Shown here: positions 54,385 through 64,000 of the stretch, piece by piece
Position numbering within the stretch: position 1 is the stretch's first letter
Layout of the letters: every line of letters starts with the position of its first letter
Origin: Adiantum capillus-veneris
Taxonomy: Eukaryota > Streptophyta > Polypodiopsida > Polypodiales > Pteridaceae
Length of the DNA stretch: 64,000 nucleotides
Assembly (NCBI GenBank): GCA_014529385.2
Contig: CM043958.1
Coordinates: 143,900,734 to 143,964,733 of the forward strand
Direction: 5' to 3'
Notes under the pieces: generated by a model
Seen by the model: only the letters and a program-made list of their open reading frames with translations
What the model was told of the DNA's origin: nothing
The model's database searches: none
Made by a program: the position numbers and the translations under genes

Positions 54385-54960
54385 TCAGCCAACGCCCACT
54401 GGCTCACTGAATCTGTGTGCATCCAATTCTAATTGTAGAGAAAGTATAGAGCAATCGACACCATACTCCTCACCAAAGTCGCACACATCCTGCATGTATC
54501 TCACCATACGCTGCAAAGTGCCCCTATGCTCAAGGCCAATGTCAGTCACTTCACGACTGATAGCTCCTACTACAAATGAAATCTCGGGTCTTGAGACGAG
54601 TATCTCGTACATGATACTTCCGAATGTTGATGCAATCCTAGCAATATCTGCCAATTTGACTATCTCAGTCAAATCTGGCTCAGAACTCCGCTCATGGAAA
54701 TCACCATGACACCCAAACTCCGATCCCTAGAATCCATCCTCGTGTCCATCGCATGTCATATGCGCACCAAGAGCATCTGTCTGTTCTGAACCCTGTGTGG
54801 TAAGAGTAATGCCTAGCTCTAACTCACATACATCAGCCTCTGGCCTAAGCATACCCAAGAATGATTCAATCACGACTGAATCCTCGACACTCAAGCCATC
54901 CATATCCGTCATCGTATCCACTAATGGCATATCCTGCTGCACAACTGTCTGCACAACTGG
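54385..54960 (-). pseudogene. Copia C reverse transcriptase C-terminal remnant
   Basis: The minus-strand frame has FGSIMYEILVSRPEISFVVG, AISREVTDIGLEHRGTLQRM and VRYMQ, following the copia pattern ASAVGSLMY-x-RPDI...VSR-x-PG-x-EHW...LRYL. An acidic linker (SVEDSVVIESFLGM) lies upstream. The catalytic YVDD part and the integrase are gone. Confidence 0.65.
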
Positions 54961-54977
54961 CTCAACATGCTCACAAA

Positions 54978-55430
54978 CTAGAGCATCATGCTACTATCCG
55001 CAAAGGAGACATGCCTCATCTCTCTGCATGGCTGCGTACTCACGAAGACTGTGCCATCTCGTACGTGATGTACTCGCATCGCATGAATCATGCCAACACT
55101 AGCACCTCTCGCTACGACTAGCTCTCCACGATGCAACATGAAACTGTGCTCCTCCAGCACTACCTGGCATCCGCTGTCTCGTAACTGACTCACAAAGATC
55201 AAACTCGGCATCAAACCTGGCACATGGCGTACATCTTGCAAGACCACTCGGCAACAATAGTCTGACATCTCTTGCACAAACTATGCCATGCACTGAACCA
55301 TCAACTAGACACACACGTCCAAGCATACCACTGGCATATGTACTAAACCACTCACGACTCGACGTGACATGAAATCTAGCACTCACATCAAGTATCCAAT
55401 GCGAAGGTAATGTGTCGTCAAAAATTGACA
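54978..55430 (-). pseudogene. Copia C protease remnant
   Basis: LPSHWILDVSARFHVTSSRE, WFSTY corresponds to the copia protease active site WILDTGASFHVT. The D-T-G triplet is D-V-S here, so the site is dead. In another frame LQDVRHVPGLMPSLIFVSQL, RDSGC is the flap-side block usual just downstream. The sequence is cut by element D at 55431. Confidence 0.75.
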
Positions 55431-55435
55431 TAAGA
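55431..55435. repeat. Target duplication TAAGA, left of element D
   Basis: Identical to 60996-61000 on the right side. It marks a clean 5-bp integrase-type insertion. Confidence 0.9.
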
Positions 55436-55924
55436 TGCTACAACGGGTTGCGTGGCTGCCCTGCAAATCATCCAAGATAACACCATACAACACATAAATC
55501 GGCAAATCCCCATACCCGACGAACCTCATAGCACAGAATCGAAGCCGTATGCGAACAAAGAGAGAGATTGAGAGCACGAGAGGATAAAAGAGCGCGTGCA
55601 GGCGCACCTCCTAGACCGGAGTGCTACGCCGGCATGGCGAGAGAGAAGAGGGAAGGGGAGAGAAGAACAACGCAAACACTGGGTGCAATCTCCCCCCGTG
55701 CAAGAGTGACCATTTCCCTCTTGCACGTATTTGTTATATAGATTTCTTGAATGGTCAAATTGGTTACAAACTGGCCGGCCAGTCATAATTGGCCAAAGCT
55801 CATAAAAGAGCACTTGAATAATAAAATGTGCATGATATACAAATACATTTGCATAGGCCAAGCTGGGTCTAGTATTTTCCACCTGTCAGCTGTAATAAAA
55901 TCATAAAATATCATTATTATAACA
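55436..55924 (-). mobile_element. Element D 3' LTR
   Basis: 489 bp, next to the polypurine tract. Open frames in it recur identically in the other LTR and are not genes. Confidence 0.92.
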
Positions 55925-55936
55925 TACCTCTCCGTT
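55925..55936 (-). promoter_or_regulatory. Polypurine tract of element D
   Basis: The minus strand reads AACGGAGAGGTA directly before the TGTTAT start of the LTR. Confidence 0.8.
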
Positions 55937-56359
55937 GGAAAGCAACTGTCCTCAGTTGCGAATATAAAAATCTGCAAACATTACTTGTCAAAAACAGTGA
56001 TTAGTATGTTGTGTCAAAAACATCACATAATAAAAAGAAAAATTTATGAAACTAAACAACATTAGCTTATGCTTGCCGTCATCCACATACTACCTATTCT
56101 AGTGTCCCATACCACTAGAATAAGCAGTATATGTCATACCCCGATGAATTAGGATATCATTGGTCACACTTATCATTAATCTCATATTGTCAAGTCTCAT
56201 CACATGAATACTGCCGTGATAAAATAATCATCAAATACCAAATCCCAATCCAATTCCAGTTCCACAATATAAGTCCAAATCCACATCACTTTCATTATGT
56301 ACCCGGGTAACAAAATCATACCAGTTGCAGTGGTGGCCAGCCACTGCAACATGATTTTG

Positions 56360-56630
56360 TTATTGGTGTTGCCTAAATCGGCGAATCTACACCAATAAGA
56401 CGTGCTGCCTAAATCGGCGAATCTGCACTAATGCTGCCTAAATCGGTGAATCTGCATTTACCCTTGTGAATCTGTAATTTTTCAGTGTGCTGCCTAAATC
56501 GGCGGATCTGCATTGGGTATTGTTTAAAAAATTATAGATCTGAAGTTTATTATTGTGCTGCCTAAATCGGCGGATCTGCACCAAGATGAGTATCTACACA
56601 CTACCTAGATCGGCGAATCTGTGTGTGCAC
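56360..56630. repeat. Six copies of an imperfect palindrome, GCTGCCTAAATCGGCGRATCTGCA
   Basis: Copies begin near 56371, 56407, 56436, 56492, 56560 and 56602, with uneven spacing of about 29-68 bp. Several have outer GTGC/GCAC pairs, so that GTGC-GCC-GGC-GCAC form a bulged hairpin. Extra GAATCTGT and GATCTGAAG fragments stand between them. It lies about 450 bp inside the polypurine tract. The function is unknown. Confidence 0.85.
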
Positions 56631-60493
<3,863 letters not shown>

Positions 60494-60505
60494 GCTCTGA
60501 TACCA
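60494..60505 (-). promoter_or_regulatory. Primer-binding site of element D
   Basis: The minus strand reads TGGTATCAGAGC, exact, one base after the LTR edge. Confidence 0.92.
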
Positions 60506-60506
60506 T

Positions 60507-60995
60507 TGCTACAACGGGCTGCGTGGCTGCCCTGCAAATCATCCAAGACAACACCATACAACACATAAATCTGCAAATCCCCATACCTGACGAACCTCAT
60601 AGCACAGAATCGAAGCCGTACGCGAACAAAGAGAGAGATTGAGAGCGTGAGAGGATAAAAGAGCGCGTGCAGGCGCACCTCCTAGACCGGAGTGCTACGC
60701 CGGCATGGCGAGAGAGAAGAGGGAAGGGGAGAGAAGAACAACGCAAACACTGGGTGCAATCTCCCCCCGTGCAAGAGTGACCATTTCCCTCTTGCACGTA
60801 TTTGTTATATAGATTTCTTGAATGGTCAAATTGGTTACAAACTGGCCGGCCAGTCGTAATTGGCCAAAGCTCATAAAAGAGCACTTGAATAATAAAATGT
60901 GCATGATATACAAATACATTTGCATAGGCCAAGCTGGGTCTAGTATTTTCCACCTGTCAGCTGTAATAAAATCATAAAATATCATTTCTATAACA
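60507..60995 (-). mobile_element. Element D 5' LTR
   Basis: 489 bp, near-identical to 55436-55924 and flanked on the right by TAAGA. Confidence 0.92.
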
Positions 60996-61000
60996 TAAGA

Positions 61001-61600
61001 AAGTCAAGAGTAAACATGGAATCAAAGTCAAGATCTCCGTCATGCATAGCCACATACGCTACATCTACTCCCACATCATCCAAAGTGATAGCATCCCTCT
61101 TGTGGTGTCTCCTCGTGATGTCTCATCCATCGAAAACAACACCTACGTACGTGCCCTGTATGACCACAATGCCAACACACAACATCTCTATGTCTGCAAG
61201 ATCGTCCTTTGATTGTAGCATCTCTCTAGACTCATTTAAGTATTGCACAATCTTTGCCATAACTCTCTAGCTGTACATGCATCCAAACCAATGCAATAGA
61301 CACCAAGGTGTAACTTGATCGTCGAACGTGCAAGCTCATCCAAGTCCTCCCACTCATCGTCAATCATAGACTCTGTCCTAGCATCCATGCCCTGTAGTGG
61401 CAACACTTGGCCCAACTGCATCATGCATACTTGCTTTTCAATGCTCAAAGTTTGAGCCATCAAACTTTGTATGGAAGCACAAACCCTAACAATGATGTAC
61501 ATGTCAAATCCATGGCGATAACCTGTGACAAGACCAAGCACAAATCGATCAACTGACAATAGCCAAAGCCTGGGTAACGCATACACCAAGTACTGTCAAA
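61001..61600 (-). pseudogene. Copia C gag remnant
   Basis: The minus-strand frame at 61589-61236 has SMIDDEWEDLDELARSTIKL, HLGVYCIGLDACTARELWQR and LCNT, the copia gag pattern W-x-LD-x-x-A-x-STI...TA-x-ELW-x-x-L. Sequence continues in other frames to about 61010 and then meets element D. The zinc knuckle is not found. Confidence 0.7.
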
Positions 61601-62896
61601 ATACAACATAAGCTAGCATAAGCTGTCCAAGAGAAGTATCAACAAATATAGTGATCAATGTAATGAACAAGTGAGCAAAAATGCTCAAATGATGCCAAAA
61701 CACCCGCTCTAATCCAAGAGCACTATGTGGTATTTGATGAAACTATCATCAACAATCTCCCTCATGAAGAGATTACCACCTATATGTCAAATGACATAAT
61801 CCGATGAGCAAACACTCTCACAATGCGATGCCAAAACACTATGGCAAAGCAACCAATGAGTGCCACATGCAATCAAAACACGATTGCAAAAAACATGCTC
61901 AAAACCATGAGCAAATCATGTGCAAAATCCGCACTCAAGCATACATGAGGTGCCCCAAAGTCTCAACTCCGTAAACTTGGAAAACAATCATGTAATCCAA
62001 AACACAAAGTGCATCAACCGCACTCTACAAGCGAGGCATATACTAGCATAAACTTGGATACAAACCAACCAAAATATGGCACAAATTAATGCTCAAAACA
62101 ACTGACAATCATCCCACATATGCCATTGCAAGGCGAAGAATCTCATCTGCCGAAAAGTGCACATCATGTGTATCCACATGGCAATATAAACGAGCATCAA
62201 GCATGTACCAAATGAGCATCCAAATGAGCTGAAAATTCAGCTCACAATCATGCTAAAAAAGCTTGCAAAAACTCTTTGCAAATCTGTACACCACACTTCC
62301 GAAATCTGCTCAATCGCATAAGTCAATGCACATAACGTGTGATGAATCCACTCTCGAACCTGAGAGTCCACAAGAATGCATACATCCACAAAGTGTTCTC
62401 AATGTATGAAAATCTCAATCCACTCTCTCTTCACTGAGAGAAAACATCAATGCGCAAAACAAGAGAATGGAAAAGCTCAATCTGAGCTCTCCGAATGCAG
62501 CAAATCACCACAATAGGCATACATAATCTTCAACTTTCCGAATACCCTGCAACAGCCGGTTAGCCCATATCTCCCAAACCGTTCAGAATTTGCAAAAATT
62601 TTCTTTTGCAAAGTTGTAAACCACTTGAAAACTGTTGGGTACACTGAAAAATGGACCTGAAATGCATTGTTTTTATAGGTCAAAACAGATATGTAAAAAT
62701 CTGCAGCTGTGTACCCTAGATGTGCAGGTAGTCTGAGTGACGTATCTCAAAATTGGTAAAGATTTTGAGAAAACTTTCTTCTGCTTGAATGAAGACGTTT
62801 TCATAGGTCTAAACAGATCTGCAAAAATATGATGCAATTTTTGCTACTTCTCTACCTGCTTCCTCGTTCGGCTCCAATGGTGCTCCCAATGCCTGA
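61601..62896 (-). other. Copia C 5' leader, no gene recognised
   Basis: About 1.3 kb between primer site and gag, rich in CAAA and CTCAA words. No conserved frame. It is unusually long for a copia leader. Confidence 0.5.
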
Positions 62897-62908
62897 GCTC
62901 TGATACCA
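62897..62908 (-). promoter_or_regulatory. Primer-binding site of copia C
   Basis: The minus strand reads TGGTATCAGAGC, two bases after the LTR (CACTTCA). Confidence 0.9.
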
Positions 62909-62910
62909 GT

Positions 62911-63051
62911 TGAAGTGCGTGAGACCTTGTGTATGCAAGGGCTAAAACTCACTCTTTACATGTGAGCCCCCTTATTCTATTATGTACATAATGAATAAGT
63001 ATAGTGGACAGGCACCTGGCCTAACTGACCACGTGGGGCTTTACCCCAACA
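62911..63051 (-). mobile_element. Copia C 5' LTR (with internal deletion)
   Basis: It matches 54118-54301 but lacks about 43 bp near its 3' end. Flanked on the right by ACTTG (63052-63056). Confidence 0.85.
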
Positions 63052-63346
63052 ACTTGTGCACAAATTTAAATAGTATGCATGCTTAGAATCATGTTTGTGA
63101 TGGCGACGTCTCTCAAACACAAGTAGAATTTGTCACTCTACTTTGGGAGAATGAAATGGACTAAAGAGCAGACATGATTGCGGCAGCTATGTCTCCCAAG
63201 TACCAACTAGATTAGTCATCCATCTTGGAAAGATGTTGTAGGGTAAAAAGGGAACCTCTACCCGCTAAGTAAGATTGACTAATGACTAAGGCTTTATCTC
63301 TTCTACCTCATAGTCGAGGACGACTATGATTTCAAGAGAGAGGTAA
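63052..63346 (+). other. Chromovirus copy 2, 3' non-coding region, right part, and polypurine tract
   Basis: It continues 54117 after copia C and matches 42684-42970. It ends AAGAGAGAGGTAA before the 3' LTR. Confidence 0.85.
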
Positions 63347-64000
63347 TGTCATAAAATCTAATATCTAACCAACCCAAATGATTTTCTCATATTGAACTCA
63401 TCATTAATGTGGAAGAATAAACGGGAACAAGGGTTAAGATGTAGACATGTGCTTATAGATCTATCTCAACACGGGGCCAATGGTAAAGGGGCCCAAATGA
63501 GAGATGGTCTATCAAAGAGCAAGGCTAAACAATGGAGCCCAAGACCTTAGGGTTAGCTTCATTGAAGACCTCCAATAGTTAGTGTAAAAGTCCTTTGACC
63601 TTAGGTAAGCTACTGCTGAGCTTGAGGTGGGAACTCGACCCAAGCTTAAGGTGCTTGTCATGCTTGATGAATAAGGTGCTTGATGACTGAGGTACTTGAG
63701 ATGCTTGAGGTGCTTGATGATTGAGATGCTTGAGGTGCTTGTCATGCTTGAGATGCTAGGGCTGTACTTGAGGTGAGAACACAGTTCAAGCTTGAAGTGC
63801 TTAAGGGCCAAGCTTGTGGTGGGAACTGGGCCTAAGCTTGAGGGGCTTGAGGTGTCAAAAAGTCTAAGATTCAATCCCTACAAGGAGGTGGCGAGCCCTA
63901 CAAGAGGGGGGATGAGAGAGAACACCCACACACTCACACAAGGCATGCTTGGTACAAAGAAAGCAAAAGGGACACTTGTCAAGTTCCTCCTCATGGTTTG
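63347..64000 (+). mobile_element. Chromovirus copy 2, start of 3' LTR (cut by the window end)
   Basis: TGTCATAAAATCTAATATC onward, similar to 47404-48055. The GAGGTGCTTGATGA minisatellite near 63640-63850 has more units than in the 5' LTR. Confidence 0.88.

Noticed and set aside
55526-55882. 118-codon minus-strand frame found almost identically at 60597-60953
   Set aside because: The duplication is due to the two LTRs of element D; no domain and no reason for an LTR to encode it.
61236-61589. Possible host gene (117-codon minus frame)
   Set aside because: The W-LD-A-STI...TA-ELW pattern and the position between copia C's leader and protease identify it as copia gag.

Overview
The window looks like a large, repeat-rich plant nuclear genome. 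I found no intact host gene. Nearly everything I could identify is a transposable element, most of them nested in one another and broken by stops, frameshifts and deletions. The plant signs are: CACTA (En/Spm) transposase domains; a fragment of a plant-type heavy-metal-associated isoprenylated protein (HIPP) with its CaaX end; chromodomain-bearing Ty3/gypsy elements; several Ty1/copia families primed by initiator Met-tRNA (TGGTATCAGAGC); and long CA, GA and TTC microsatellites. I cannot name the species; a fern or another large-genome vascular plant would fit.

Layout. 1-4267: AT-rich sequence with scraps of minus-strand copia elements. 4268-23255 (cluster I): a minus-strand copia element (family F) is split by a Ty3/gypsy element (gypsy A, 5190-19545), which itself carries a complete 6.0-kb CACTA transposon (7252-13254, target duplication TAC). 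The CACTA element holds two degraded transposase genes and a captured HIPP gene fragment (11872-12234). A second F copy on the plus strand (20719-23255) faces the split one, giving a ~0.9-kb inverted repeat. 23576-24049: two short LTRs in tandem (TRIM-like).

24201-44423 (cluster II): remains of a chromodomain gypsy family (chromovirus, copy 1, gag-pol 29420-33287) with ~1.5-kb LTRs. One LTR is interrupted by a copia E composite (33758-41486, target duplication C/TCAAT) that contains four LTRs and inverted internal segments. Between the first LTR piece and the gag lies an unrecognised 4.2-kb tract (25214-29419) with two hammerhead-ribozyme-like motifs on opposite strands.

44424-47403: AT-rich DNA and a minus-strand LINE (reverse transcriptase and zf-RVT remnants), cut at 47404 by chromovirus copy 2 (47404 to beyond 64000). 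Into copy 2's 3' region copia C inserted (54118-63051, target duplication ACTTG), and into C a young element D inserted (55436-60995, two 489-bp LTRs with about 10 differences, target duplication TAAGA). D has no coding capacity that I can see.

The window therefore gives a relative insertion order: LINE, then chromovirus 2, then copia C, then D; copia F, then gypsy A, then CACTA; chromovirus LTR, then copia E, then E into E. The most unusual items are the hammerhead-like pair, the HIPP capture, the copia E self-nesting junction, and the palindromic array in element D.
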